Source of the DNA: RGIG6919 sp045531905
Lineage (GTDB): Bacteria > Bacillota > Clostridia > Lachnospirales > Lachnospiraceae
Direction of reading: 5' to 3'
NCBI GenBank assembly: GCA_045531905.1
Contig: JAZSEY010000024.1
Coordinates: forward strand, 76,568-140,567
DNA: 64,000 bases
Below the pieces are notes generated by a model. It saw only the letters and a list, made by a program, of their open reading frames with translations. It was not told the DNA's origin and did not search any database. Shown here one piece after another: positions 1 to 9,103 of this stretch (positions within the stretch are counted from its first letter, which is position 1; each line of letters starts with the position of its first letter). Both the position numbers and the translations under genes were made by a program.

Positions 1-1
1 C

Positions 2-778
2 AGTTATAAACGTATGATTCTGGAATATGAGCCAGATTTTTTCGTGTTCGAGAATGTAAAAGGATTGTGGTCAACAAAGAAACATCGATTAGAGTATGAG
101 AAAATAAAAGTAGCATTCAGAAGGAAAGGCTATGTTTTAATAGATAAGTTGGTTAATTCATTAGACTATGGTGTGCCACAAGAAAGAGAGCGAGTTATTC
201 TATTTGGGATCAAGAGCGAGCTTATTGATGATGACAAAAAGAGCGCTGTTAAAAAATTGAATGAGAAGTTTGAGTTTGGGGAGACTAAGGAATATACCAA
301 AATAAATAGAGATAGATGCAAGTGGCCGGATACGGACATTTTTCAAGAAGATTTTGAAAGACAACAACCTGTGAATATAATTCCAGAAATTACAATTGAG
401 TATTGGTTTAGGATAAATGACGTGTACAATCATTTTAATAGCGATGACTTTTTTGTGCCGCGCTCTGTTGAACGATTTTATACAATAGACGAAGGCGATG
501 TAAGTAAAAAATCTTTTAAGCGGTTACATAGATGGCGTTATTCGCCTACAGCGGCCTATGGTAATAATGAGGTACATTTACACCCATATAAGGCACGGCG
601 TATTTCTGTAGCAGAAGCATTGGCTATTCAATCGCTACCGAAAGAATATGTTATAAGTAAGGAATTATCAAAGAGCGATATGTTTAAGACAATAGGGAAT
701 GGTGTTCCATACTTGATGTCCAAGGGCTTGGCAAAATCGATTAACAGTTTTTTGAATGCAGAAGTTAAAGAAAGGTAA
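2..778 (+). CDS. DNA (cytosine-5) methyltransferase, C-terminal part (5' end outside window)
   Basis: This is the C-terminal part of a C5 DNA methyltransferase, which transfers a methyl group from SAM to cytosine in a specific DNA site. The reading frame is open to the left edge, so the first in-window ATG at 14 is internal. Visible motifs are FENVKGL (motif VI, ENV), QERERVILFGIK (motif VIII, QxRxR), the RRISVAEALAIQSLP block (motif IX) and IGNGVP (motif X). The SAM-binding FxGxG and catalytic PCQ motifs would lie upstream. It is followed after 5 bp by two more co-directional genes, so it probably belongs to a restriction or defence cassette. Family assignment is secure; target site and partners are unknown. 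Confidence 0.93.
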   Translation, partial: SYKRMILEYEPDFFVFENVKGLWSTKKHRLEYEKIKVAFRRKGYVLIDKLVNSLDYGVPQERERVILFGIKSELIDDDKKSAVKKLNEKFEFGETKEYTKINRDRCKWPDTDIFQEDFERQQPVNIIPEITIEYWFRINDVYNHFNSDDFFVPRSVERFYTIDEGDVSKKSFKRLHRWRYSPTAAYGNNEVHLHPYKARRISVAEALAIQSLPKEYVISKELSKSDMFKTIGNGVPYLMSKGLAKSINSFLNAEVKER

Positions 779-783
779 TGTAA

Positions 784-1428
784 ATGATATATACGATTGA
801 TGAAATAGTGCATGATCTATGCGAGATGACAGATAAACAGTTTTATACAAAACATATTATTAGGTCTGATAATTGGTATATTGAATCGTACTTGGGAAAA
901 ACGTCAGATGAAATCATTAAAATAATGGATGATTACCGATTGATAATTAGCGAGAATATGGGGGTAAGCTTTAATTCGGTAATGATGGTAGGAAGCGGGA
1001 AATTGGGTTTTAGTTTATCACCACCAGATTCTGCAAGACCAGATAATTCAAAAATGTTTCTTCCTTTTAACGACGACGAAAAGGTTAGAAAGGTTTCCGA
1101 TTTGGATATTGCGATTATTTCTAGTGATATTTTCCATGCGTATTGGAAGTTGTTCAGAAAATCCTTTAAGATGAAATATATGAGTACATATTCACATTTA
1201 TATCAAGAACTGTATAGAGGATATATAAATGAACGTAATATATTAGAAGTGGAAGAGTGCAGAAAAGAATGGAAGAAGACAGCAGATATATCGAAAAAGA
1301 AAATATATGAGCAGCTTTATTTTAAACATGATATAACCTATCGAATATATAGAAGCTGGGAAGATTTTGAGGATTATAACATTCAGAATATCAATAAGTT
1401 AAAAAGGAGTGTAAAGAGTGAAATATAA
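784..1428 (+). CDS. Nucleotidyltransferase-like protein in methyltransferase/DUF262 cassette
   Basis: A 214-residue protein whose family I cannot name precisely. It carries a GSGKLGFS stretch followed about 35 residues later by SDLDIAII, which is the G-S...D-x-D pattern of the nucleotidyltransferase (MNT/pol-beta-like) fold. No signal peptide or membrane segment is visible. It starts 5 bp after the methyltransferase stop, and its last 11 bp overlap the next gene, so the three genes are probably translated together. The role is inferred only from context: an accessory or effector subunit of a methylation-linked defence module. It could also be a degenerate NTase with only a structural role. 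Confidence 0.7.
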   Translation: MIYTIDEIVHDLCEMTDKQFYTKHIIRSDNWYIESYLGKTSDEIIKIMDDYRLIISENMGVSFNSVMMVGSGKLGFSLSPPDSARPDNSKMFLPFNDDEKVRKVSDLDIAIISSDIFHAYWKLFRKSFKMKYMSTYSHLYQELYRGYINERNILEVEECRKEWKKTADISKKKIYEQLYFKHDITYRIYRSWEDFEDYNIQNINKLKRSVKSEI

Positions 1429-2605
1429 TTTTAATAGAACAAACAGGGATATACAAAAAATTAATAAAGAGTTTATCGAGGGTAAATTGTTCGCAGATTC
1501 TAGTTATCAAAGAAGAAAGGTATGGAATGAACAAGACAAAGTTCGTTTGATAGAAACTATATTAATGGAGTATGTAATGCCTGAGGTGTATTTTTGGACG
1601 GCTGAAAGAGATCCTCAAACAGGTGATGCATCAACACATATTGTAGATGGACAGCAACGAATTAACACGATTGTTGAATATATTAATAATGAATTTAAGT
1701 TGAGTGAAAAGCATTTGTTGAATGATAAAATAAAGGAAGATTGTGCGGATAAATATTTTTCGGATTTAGATGAGGTTTATAAAACCATAATATGGGATTA
1801 TCCTATTTCTATTGTAGAAATAGATAGAGATTGTACAAGAGAAGATATTAAACAGATGTTTTATAGGTTGAATTTAACAAATTATGATCTAAATCAGCAG
1901 GAAAAACGAAACAGTAAAGATAGTAAATTTGGTGATAAGAGTGAATCGCTTTCAAGGTATGACTTTTGGGAAAAAGTGAGGATTTTTAGTTCCGTAGATG
2001 CAAAACGCATGAAAGATGTTGAGTATTGCTGTGGAATATATATTTTGGCAAGTGAAGGGATTATAGACCAGACAAATGGTAAGAAAATAAATGATTACTA
2101 TGATGATTATAAGGATTCATTTGATGAAGATAATAATTTGCAAAATAAAATAATGTTTGCAATGGAAATAATAGAGGGTATGCTCGATAAGTCTACAATT
2201 ACTTTTATATCAAAAAAAGCACAGATTTATACGCTGTTCTGTGTTGTTTTTAAAATGATGGAAAATAGTGAAAGTAATTACGAAGAATTAAACGAAAAAT
2301 TCATGCATTTTGTTGCTGCTTATAATAAATTCCGAAATGAATTTGATATTAGCTATGAGGATGAAAAGATGGCTGCTATGTATGCCGAGATAAAAAAATA
2401 TAAATTGGCATCATCGGAGGGCGTAAACAAGTTATCAAATAGAATAATAAGGTTTGAAACGCTATACAAAATTTGTGTAGATAGTGATAATGAGGTTAAG
2501 GAACTGTTGCTGAGGCTTGAAAATGATTTTGAAGAGAAATTAAAATCAAAAAGTAAAAAGGATAAACTTGAACAGGATGATCTAGTAGATATGAAGGGAG
2601 AATAA
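1418..2605 (+). CDS. DUF262 (ParB/Srx-like, GmrS-type) protein
   Basis: A 395-residue DUF262 protein. The hallmark DGQQR motif is at residues 77-81, preceded by a YQRRKVW block near residue 30; this fold is the ParB/sulfiredoxin-like nucleotide-binding domain of GmrS-type restriction proteins. I see no C-terminal DUF1524 HNH nuclease motif, so it lacks the usual GmrD-like half. The start is the GTG at 1418, with AAAGGAGT seven bases upstream; it overlaps the preceding gene by 11 bp. The C-terminus is very charged (KSKSKKDKLEQDD). In related systems DUF262 couples NTP hydrolysis to cleavage of modified DNA; here the nuclease partner is not evident. Confidence 0.85.
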   Translation: MKYNFNRTNRDIQKINKEFIEGKLFADSSYQRRKVWNEQDKVRLIETILMEYVMPEVYFWTAERDPQTGDASTHIVDGQQRINTIVEYINNEFKLSEKHLLNDKIKEDCADKYFSDLDEVYKTIIWDYPISIVEIDRDCTREDIKQMFYRLNLTNYDLNQQEKRNSKDSKFGDKSESLSRYDFWEKVRIFSSVDAKRMKDVEYCCGIYILASEGIIDQTNGKKINDYYDDYKDSFDEDNNLQNKIMFAMEIIEGMLDKSTITFISKKAQIYTLFCVVFKMMENSESNYEELNEKFMHFVAAYNKFRNEFDISYEDEKMAAMYAEIKKYKLASSEGVNKLSNRIIRFETLYKICVDSDNEVKELLLRLENDFEEKLKSKSKKDKLEQDDLVDMKGE

Positions 2606-3033
2606 TTGATTAATGTTCAGACTGTTTGGGGGATCAGTGAGTGCGTGAAATAGTCTGTAAACTGGCTTTTTTATGATAATGATTGGGCAGAAAGTCTTGT
2701 GTTGAGAGTTTTCTGCCTTTGCTTTATGAGCATGTCAATAGCAGGCGAGCTGCCTGCTTGTAAAAAAAGCGTCTGATTTTATTCCGGTAAACGACCTTCA
2801 TACATGATGCATAACTAATCATAAACAGATTTGGTTACGAATGGTTGAGGGGTACTTCTTGGCTACTTCGAATGTTACTGAGTATAAAGTTTTGAGCAGT
2901 GCCATATCATTTAGAAATATGCTTCTTTGAAGCTTCAGTACGAATCTGCTCTAGAATTATATTTTTCATAATTTATAATATATATGTGTTGCTATTATTA
3001 GAGCAATATCGCACCAGAAGGAGACAGGGCAGT
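2606..3033 (+). other. Intergenic region downstream of DUF262 gene
   Basis: No credible gene is seen. The stretch holds a weak terminator-like hairpin (entered separately), a second GC-rich hairpin AGCAGGC-n5-GCCTGCT near 2732-2750 without a T-run after it, and a TATAAT at 2974-2979 that may be the -10 of the Nudix gene. The rest is AT-rich and unremarkable. Confidence 0.5.
2686..2725 (+). terminator. Possible terminator of the methyltransferase/DUF262 cassette
   Basis: GGCAGAAA pairs with TTTCTGCC across a 16-base loop and is followed by TTTGCTTT. The T-tract is interrupted, so this is a moderate candidate for the end of the preceding three-gene unit. Confidence 0.4.
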
Positions 3034-3435
3034 ATGAAAACAATACGCGTAGTAGCAGCGATAATGAAAGCAACAAATGAAAATGGGGAGCCAATCATCT
3101 TCGCAACCCAACGAGGCTATGGCGACCTGAAAGGTGGTTGGGAATTTCCAGGTGGAAAAATTGAAGATGGAGAGACCCCAAAGGAAGCCCTGAAACGTGA
3201 GATCATGGAAGAGTTGGAAACAGAAATTACAGTTGGCGATTTGATTGACACAATCGAATATGACTATCCAACATTTCATTTGTCTATGGATTGCTTCTGG
3301 GCAGAGATTGTGTCCGGTGATTTGGTTTTAACAGAACATGAAGCTGCAAGATGGCTAACGAAAGCGGAACTGGATTCTGTGGAGTGGTTACCTGCAGATA
3401 TTACGTTGATTGATAAGATTAGAGAAGTGATGTAG
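3034..3435 (+). CDS. Nudix hydrolase (MutT-type 8-oxo-dGTP / CTP pyrophosphohydrolase)
   Basis: A 133-residue Nudix hydrolase that cleaves nucleoside triphosphates to the monophosphate and pyrophosphate, probably removing oxidised dNTPs from the pool. The Nudix box reads GGKIEDGETPKEALKREIMEEL, matching GX5EX7REUXEE; the usual Gly after EEx is Glu here, which occurs in several Firmicutes relatives. The start ATG has AGAAGGAGA about ten bases upstream; a longer upstream frame has no ribosome binding site and is rejected. Substrate specificity cannot be read from the sequence. Confidence 0.9.
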   Translation: MKTIRVVAAIMKATNENGEPIIFATQRGYGDLKGGWEFPGGKIEDGETPKEALKREIMEELETEITVGDLIDTIEYDYPTFHLSMDCFWAEIVSGDLVLTEHEAARWLTKAELDSVEWLPADITLIDKIREVM

Positions 3436-3459
3436 GAATCAGCATAGGGAGGTTTCCAA

Positions 3460-3942
3460 ATGAGCGAAAAGTTAGTTACATATTTCTCTGCCACTGGCAC
3501 AACCGCCAAGGTTGCAGAGTTACTTGCCGATGCTATCGGTGCAGATATTTATAATATTATGCCAGCGGTGCCATATACAAAGGCGGATTTGAACTGGATG
3601 GATAAAAAGTCACGCAGTTCCGTGGAGATGAGCGATAAGTCATTTCGACCTGCCATTGCCGATGCGGATGCCGGTATTGAGAATTATGATGTTATTTTTG
3701 TTGGATTTCCGATTTGGTGGTATGTGGCTCCAACCATCATTAACACCTTCTTGGAAGCGTATGATTTTTCTGGTAAAAAGATTGTTCTGTTTGCAACCTC
3801 TGGTGGCAGTGGATTTGGCAAAACTGCTGAGGAACTGAAGGGTAGTGTAAGCGACACCGCAGAACTGATACCAGGCGGTCTTTTGAATGGAAACCAGAGC
3901 AGAGAGAGTCTGGTTGCATGGGAGGAGAGTCTGAAACTGTAA
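3460..3942 (+). CDS. Flavodoxin
   Basis: A 160-residue flavodoxin-fold protein, probably binding FMN as a one-electron carrier. The phosphate-binding loop is SATGTT at residues 10-15, followed later by GFPIWWYVAP and a TSGGSGFG loop, all typical of the short-chain flavodoxin_4 type. It follows the Nudix gene by 24 bp with an AGGGAGG ribosome binding site, so the two may be co-transcribed. The redox partner is unknown. Confidence 0.9.
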   Translation: MSEKLVTYFSATGTTAKVAELLADAIGADIYNIMPAVPYTKADLNWMDKKSRSSVEMSDKSFRPAIADADAGIENYDVIFVGFPIWWYVAPTIINTFLEAYDFSGKKIVLFATSGGSGFGKTAEELKGSVSDTAELIPGGLLNGNQSRESLVAWEESLKL

Positions 3943-3982
3943 TAATCCTATGCAGTACTGAAGAAAAAACATGGAGAACACA

Positions 3983-5740
3983 ATGAGAAAACTATTTAGT
4001 AAATCAAAAAAAGAATATGTGATTATGGACATCCTGATAGGGCTTCTGCTGATAGCACTGATAGTTGTTGGGGAAAATGCATTTTTTCATTACTTCACAA
4101 GTATAGAAGAATACTTATTATTTGTGATTCCAGCGGGAAGCGAACTGGATTTGCTATTAAATCAGTATACGATAACCTTTTTGATTATTTCTTTGTTATC
4201 CTTGCTTTCGGGAAATCGGGAATGCATTTATTGGGTGGACATTTTAGAGTATAAAATTATATTGCCATTGCATAGAAATTTTATTTCTCTAACCATTTAT
4301 TCCTTCCTTTCCATGTTGGCAGGGACAGTCGCTTATATTATGTGCGACAAATTATTGGTTTTAGAGTTCTTTGTCTATGATGTGGTGATTTTAATCATAT
4401 TAACCTTGAAAATGGTTGGAGTGTATTTTGGAAAAGCCAAAATCCAACAAAGACTATATAAAGAAATCTTAAAAGATGTAAGGCGTTATCTAAATAATAA
4501 AGATGAGCAAACATTTGGTATAGTAAGCGATAAATTGAATGGAATGTATGAAAAGGCGTATCAATTGGCACAGGATGGAAAGTTTAATGAAATCATTAAA
4601 ACAGACCTACAGCTGTTAATAGATTTAACTAAGCTGATGCCAAAGGAATATGATGAGAAGCTGGTTAAACTAATCTATAACTGTCTGCAAAAAATAATCA
4701 TGTTATTCTCTGAAAATCCGGAAATTCTATTAAATGAGCTGTTTGAAAGCAAGAAGGTAATGCAATATGCTGATGATACGCATACAGAGATCATCTTAAA
4801 CAGTGCAATGTGTGCGTTCTTTGAGAGTGTATTAAGTAAACATGAATACAAAGTATCTTATGATAGTTGGATTGCGAATACATACAATATACTAGTGGAG
4901 GCGTACCAAAAAGTTGAAGACGATTTGGGACATACATTAGTAGTATCTGAAGGATATGAGTATAACAATCTGTTAGTGGATATATGGTATAATCCAATAG
5001 AGAAGAGTTCAGAGGTTGATATTTGTAGAACTATTTTAGAAATTGACAAAAAAGTCGAAATAATGAAATCGCGATTAATTCATTTTTCCAAATTGATTTA
5101 TGAGAATTCGCCGTTTCTATTTTTCTCTCTAGTATCGAAGAACAAGGTGAGCATACAGATTCAAAGAGAGCTGGAGCTGTTTCAAATGATTTGTAGTCAT
5201 GGAGAAATGGTAGGTGTGAAGTCGGCATGCAAAAATGTATGTAAGCAGATGCATATATTTAAGATATCTAAGTATTTGGCAGAATACGATAAATATCAAT
5301 ATATACCCAATATCATGGAAGGCTTGGATGAAGATGTTCAAGCAAATCCATTTGATAAGGAGGAGTTTTATAGGATTAATGATAGATTCCTTGGGATGCT
5401 AAGATATGCAGCCGTGGAAATGAAGGCGCCGGAAATTGTTGAGTGCCTCCTGGGAATCTTAAATGAGGAAATTATTATCATTAGTCACAGAGTTGCTAAC
5501 GAAGCTGATAAGTATCCAATGCTCATAAATAGTGAGAATTTGGAGAAATTGTTCTATGGTATCAGACTGTCAGGATTTGAATTGACCGAGTTACTGGAAA
5601 CAATCGAAAGAGAGTATGCTTTGTATCATGGCATTATGTTATGGGTTCGTAAGATAAAACCATTATGTGAGGGCGGATATAATTTATCTGATTACGTACC
5701 ACATATGAGAGTAAATGTATCTGAATTTGATTTTTATTAA
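3983..5740 (+). CDS. Membrane protein of unknown function
   Basis: I do not recognise this family. About four hydrophobic segments occupy the first 150 residues (for example IGLLLIALIVVG and LTLKMVGVYFG), followed by a long soluble, helix-rich domain of about 430 residues with no recognised motif. An ATG at 3971 opens the same frame, but the ATG at 3983 is preferred because GGAG lies six bases before it, inside the codons after 3971. A terminator follows at once, so the gene ends its unit. It lies next to, but is not co-transcribed with, the Panacea-type regulator. Confidence 0.7.
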   Translation: MRKLFSKSKKEYVIMDILIGLLLIALIVVGENAFFHYFTSIEEYLLFVIPAGSELDLLLNQYTITFLIISLLSLLSGNRECIYWVDILEYKIILPLHRNFISLTIYSFLSMLAGTVAYIMCDKLLVLEFFVYDVVILIILTLKMVGVYFGKAKIQQRLYKEILKDVRRYLNNKDEQTFGIVSDKLNGMYEKAYQLAQDGKFNEIIKTDLQLLIDLTKLMPKEYDEKLVKLIYNCLQKIIMLFSENPEILLNELFESKKVMQYADDTHTEIILNSAMCAFFESVLSKHEYKVSYDSWIANTYNILVEAYQKVEDDLGHTLVVSEGYEYNNLLVDIWYNPIEKSSEVDICRTILEIDKKVEIMKSRLIHFSKLIYENSPFLFFSLVSKNKVSIQIQRELELFQMICSHGEMVGVKSACKNVCKQMHIFKISKYLAEYDKYQYIPNIMEGLDEDVQANPFDKEEFYRINDRFLGMLRYAAVEMKAPEIVECLLGILNEEIIIISHRVANEADKYPMLINSENLEKLFYGIRLSGFELTELLETIEREYALYHGIMLWVRKIKPLCEGGYNLSDYVPHMRVNVSEFDFY

Positions 5741-5761
5741 TATGGTGTTGAAATAATGAAA

Positions 5762-5795
5762 CCAGAGTAGAGCAATCTGCTCTGGTATTCTTTTG
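5762..5795 (+). terminator. Rho-independent terminator
   Basis: CCAGAG/CTCTGG closes a hairpin with a nested AGAGCA/TGCTCT option, followed by TATTCTTTT. It separates the membrane protein gene from the promoter of the next gene. Confidence 0.75.
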
Positions 5796-5796
5796 C

Positions 5797-5846
5797 TTGC
5801 ATATAACCCCAATTATGCTATAATAAAGGTATCAATTGATACCTTT
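5797..5846 (+). promoter_or_regulatory. Promoter with perfect 22-bp palindromic operator
   Basis: TTGCAT (5797-5802) and TATAAT (5819-5824) are 16 bp apart. Immediately after the -10, from 5825 to 5846, lies a perfect 22-bp palindrome with core GGTATCAATTGATACC that would cover the transcription start. The AGGAGGG ribosome binding site of the HTH gene follows directly. This arrangement suggests autorepression by that HTH protein; the binding itself is inferred. Confidence 0.8.
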
Positions 5847-5860
5847 TAGGAGGGTGTGTG

Positions 5861-6886
5861 ATGAAAGTAATCGATTCCATTCATAAATTATGTATGTGTT
5901 GCATGGAAGAACATGAAGTAAAACTTGTTGAGCTAAAAGAACAAAATGTATTTAAAGGCGTGAAGGTAGAATATTTGACAAGATTGGAATACTGTGATGC
6001 CTCCGGTGAAACTCATGCAACAGAAGTGATGGTAGAGCAGAATGATTTGGCTATGAAGGATGCATATAGAAGGCGAATGCGTTTACTGACCTATTATGAA
6101 CTGCTTAATATCCGTAAAAAATATGACATCAGCCAAAAGGACTTATCTAATTTGTTGGGATGGGGCGAAAAGACCATTACACGCTATGAAGGTCATCAGG
6201 TTCAGGATATGGCACACGATGCAGTGTTAAGAAAGATTGATAGTGACCCGGCTTGGTTTTTGGAGTTGTTGGAGCGTGGTAAAGATAAGATTTCTCAGTC
6301 GGCATACCAAAAGTGCAAACAACAAATAACCAAAGCTTATGCAGATATGCAGGACGATTATTTGCGCAAGTCCATTTTGGCGCAGTATGTAAACTATCAG
6401 GATGATTGCGAATTGACGGGTGATACCAAGCTTGATTTTGATAAGATTGTAGATGTTGTTTGCTATTTTGCTAATTCTCTTAAGGTAAAGAATCTGTTCA
6501 AAGTGAAGTTGATGAAAATGCTATGGTATGCAGACTTTTTATCTTACAAGAGATATCAGCATTCCATTACAGGTCTGGTATATCAGTCGTTGCCAATGGG
6601 GGCAGTGCCTATAGCCCACAAATCCATTATCGATTTAAAAGGGATTGCTTACGAAGAGATTGAGTATGAAGATGGTTGTGGATACCACTTTATTGAGAGT
6701 CATCGAGATAGTTATCCATTCCTTTTGCAAGATGATATTGATGTGCTGGATACCATTATTGAATTATTTAGCGCATTTTCGAAAAAACAAATTGTAGAAA
6801 GTATGCACAAAGAAAATGCCTATTCAAAAACGCCGCAAGGTGATATTATTAGCTATGAGTACGCAAAAGAAATAAGCATCAATTAA
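5861..6886 (+). CDS. MqsA-like HTH protein with Panacea/SocA (DUF4065) domain
   Basis: A 341-residue protein with three parts: an N-terminal Cys motif CMCCMEEHE that resembles the YgiT/MqsA zinc domain; a helix-turn-helix around ISQKDLSNLLGWGEKTITRYE (about residues 88-108); and a C-terminal DUF4065/SocA-like Panacea domain (LMKMLWYADFL...GLVYQSLPMGAVP). Panacea proteins are antitoxin components that neutralise varied toxins, and MqsA-like HTH proteins repress their own operons. The ATG at 5861 has AGGAGGG six bases upstream; the preceding GTG is not needed. No small toxin gene is adjacent; the next gene, 28 bp downstream, encodes a lipoprotein. It may therefore be a solitary regulator. Confidence 0.85.
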   Translation: MKVIDSIHKLCMCCMEEHEVKLVELKEQNVFKGVKVEYLTRLEYCDASGETHATEVMVEQNDLAMKDAYRRRMRLLTYYELLNIRKKYDISQKDLSNLLGWGEKTITRYEGHQVQDMAHDAVLRKIDSDPAWFLELLERGKDKISQSAYQKCKQQITKAYADMQDDYLRKSILAQYVNYQDDCELTGDTKLDFDKIVDVVCYFANSLKVKNLFKVKLMKMLWYADFLSYKRYQHSITGLVYQSLPMGAVPIAHKSIIDLKGIAYEEIEYEDGCGYHFIESHRDSYPFLLQDDIDVLDTIIELFSAFSKKQIVESMHKENAYSKTPQGDIISYEYAKEISIN

Positions 6887-6914
6887 AGATAACTATAAAA
6901 CCGAGGGGGTTATT

Positions 6915-8969
6915 ATGAACAAAAGAAAACCTAACCATTATCTCGCATATACACTCTGTCTATGCATGCTGTGTGGCCTGTTGATTACCACTGGCTGTAG
7001 CAAAAAGACAGCTACAAATATAACAGATGATGTCAGCACGGAAGCGATGACTACTGTTGATACTACCGCTACCGATGTTACAGAACAGCAGGTTGAGACA
7101 TTTGCACCTACCAGTATTGCCTATCAGGATTGGGCTGTGGAGGCAGAGCCTGTTTCTGGCATGGACAATCTGTATGAACTGAGTATTCCGGAATTATCGC
7201 AGGAGAATTCCCAGATTGTTAGTGTGAAGGGGTATCATGAGTATATGCTGATTGTGGTAGAACATGCAGATGCAAATGCTACATTATACAAGGTGCACCC
7301 TTTGGAGGAACGTATCGTTACCAGCTATGACTTACCACAGGGTTATTATTATGATTCCAATGAAATCTATGTGAATGCTGCAGATGAGATTATCGTTCGT
7401 GACATTACGAATGGTGAAATCTACATTTTAGATGAGAATCTAACAGAAAAAGAAGTGATTCATGTGAAGGGCAATATCGGATCAGAATTCTTTCTTTCAG
7501 AGGATCAGAATTACGTATATTATTTCGATTATACAAATCTGCAGTTTTATCAATATGATGTGCAGAAGGATGCATTGAATGTCATTTTGACAGATGTAGA
7601 GATTGCACCGGATGGCTACGGTAATCTTATAGGGTTATTGAACGGGGATACGTGTCTTGCTTTTACTTATTTGTCAAATGAGGATGAGAGTGACCGCTAT
7701 GAGGTAAGAGATATCGCTACCGGAAAGGTTTACTATAGTGGTTTGGAAAGTATATCGGCTATTTACGAGTCTGCGGGTAAATATAGCCTGCGCCGTGCAT
7801 TTGATGGAGTAGAGGAGGTTCTGTTTGGTGACATTCAAAATGAAGAGCCTACACTTTTGTTCTTTCAAGAATATGAGGAATATTATTGTGGTCGGGTGGA
7901 TGTAAATTCTATGACCACAGTAACCGGATATTATAATGACTTACAAGATAACTATGTTTATAGACTTTATAATATGGAATCCGGTTTCTGTGAGAAACAG
8001 GTAGCTATATCAGACGCTGTTCTTTCTGAAAGTATGATTCTGGGAAAGGCGGCTTATAGTGCAGAGACAGATACTTGTGTATTTTTCCTAAATGGCACAG
8101 TTCCACGTTGTTTCGTATGGGATTTGACAAAGGATAGTAGTGCTTCAAAAGATGAGGTAACATATTCTTGCGCCTTAAGTGATGTAAAGCAAACGAATTC
8201 TGAACGCAGAAAAGAATTAGAAGAACGGGCAGCTGCCATGGGTGAGGAATACGGCGTTGTGATTATTATGGGTGACGGGATTCTTGAGTGCCCTACAGTG
8301 CAGTATGAATACGTCGTTTCGAATAACATATTGAGAATTGAGAAGACCTTGGATGTGTTAGATAAGACCTTGTCAAAATATCCGAAAGGCATGCTGGCAC
8401 AATTAGAACAGAAAGAGTACGGTTGTAGCAAATTGCATATTTATCTTTCAGGTGGAATCGTTCCAAACGGAGAGGAAGCTATTGCTGCGGCAGGATTGTA
8501 TAATTTGTACGACGGGTTTAATTATATGATGGTTGATATCACCCAATTTGCCACATTAGAAACTACGATTTATCATGAAATGTTCCATGCCTTTGAATAC
8601 GCTACAGACTGGGAGCCTGGAGCCTGGGATGCGGATGTATGGAATGCGTTTAACCCCGAAGGCTTCGAATACGATAATAATTATATTGCCAATCAGGAGA
8701 ATGCTGACATTTCTTATACTGCTGGAGCTGGTGAGGAAAATGCTTATTTTGTTGATACATATGCTAAAAGCTATGCGCATGAGGACCGGGCCCGCATTAT
8801 GGAATATGCTATGTTAGATGCCAATGACAGTCAGAGAGACCTGATTTCTTCCGAGCCAATTCAGAAGAAACTTCGCTATATGTGTAAGGTGTTGCGTGAG
8901 TATTTTGACACCACTGGCTGGCCGGAGCAAACCGTTTGGGAGCAGGCTTGTGATTATAGGGCGGAATAA
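6915..8969 (+). CDS. Lipoprotein with C-terminal HExxH zinc metallopeptidase domain
   Basis: A 684-residue exported lipoprotein. The N-terminus has Lys/Arg residues, a hydrophobic stretch and the lipobox ITTGC, then a Thr/Asp-rich linker. Residues about 60-420 look like a beta-rich region. The C-terminal part has HEMFH at 554-558, the HExxH zinc site, and YAHEDRARIMEY with Glu623 as a plausible third ligand, like the E-D-x-A motif of putative zinc-binding metallopeptidases. It would act on the outer face of the membrane on an unknown substrate. It may be co-transcribed with the Panacea gene 28 bp upstream. Confidence 0.8.
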   Translation: MNKRKPNHYLAYTLCLCMLCGLLITTGCSKKTATNITDDVSTEAMTTVDTTATDVTEQQVETFAPTSIAYQDWAVEAEPVSGMDNLYELSIPELSQENSQIVSVKGYHEYMLIVVEHADANATLYKVHPLEERIVTSYDLPQGYYYDSNEIYVNAADEIIVRDITNGEIYILDENLTEKEVIHVKGNIGSEFFLSEDQNYVYYFDYTNLQFYQYDVQKDALNVILTDVEIAPDGYGNLIGLLNGDTCLAFTYLSNEDESDRYEVRDIATGKVYYSGLESISAIYESAGKYSLRRAFDGVEEVLFGDIQNEEPTLLFFQEYEEYYCGRVDVNSMTTVTGYYNDLQDNYVYRLYNMESGFCEKQVAISDAVLSESMILGKAAYSAETDTCVFFLNGTVPRCFVWDLTKDSSASKDEVTYSCALSDVKQTNSERRKELEERAAAMGEEYGVVIIMGDGILECPTVQYEYVVSNNILRIEKTLDVLDKTLSKYPKGMLAQLEQKEYGCSKLHIYLSGGIVPNGEEAIAAAGLYNLYDGFNYMMVDITQFATLETTIYHEMFHAFEYATDWEPGAWDADVWNAFNPEGFEYDNNYIANQENADISYTAGAGEENAYFVDTYAKSYAHEDRARIMEYAMLDANDSQRDLISSEPIQKKLRYMCKVLREYFDTTGWPEQTVWEQACDYRAE

Positions 8970-9005
8970 AATTTAAAAAATGTTTGAAAATGTTTGAAAA
9001 TGTTC

Positions 9006-9035
9006 TTGACATGGATATATAATGTGTGATATATA
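9006..9035 (+). promoter_or_regulatory. Promoter of secreted repeat protein gene
   Basis: TTGACA (9006-9011) and TATATA (9030-9035) are 18 bp apart. Two direct copies of TGTTTGAAAA (8981-9000) precede it. The roughly 60-base leader that follows can form GGUUACCC/GGGUGCC, but it matches no riboswitch class that I know. Confidence 0.55.
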
Positions 9036-9103
9036 TCTTTGGTTACCCAAATGCAGGGTGCCGAATGGAATCCGAGTTTGGTTGATAAAAGGAGATGGGT
9101 ATT

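Noticed and set aside
8054..8431. Antisense open frame of 125 codons inside the metalloprotease gene
   Set aside because: It is a shadow of the coding strand with no ribosome binding site or recognisable domain.
9040..9090. Possible c-di-GMP or other riboswitch before the repeat protein gene
   Set aside because: A short hairpin is possible, but the conserved bases of the GEMM classes are not present.
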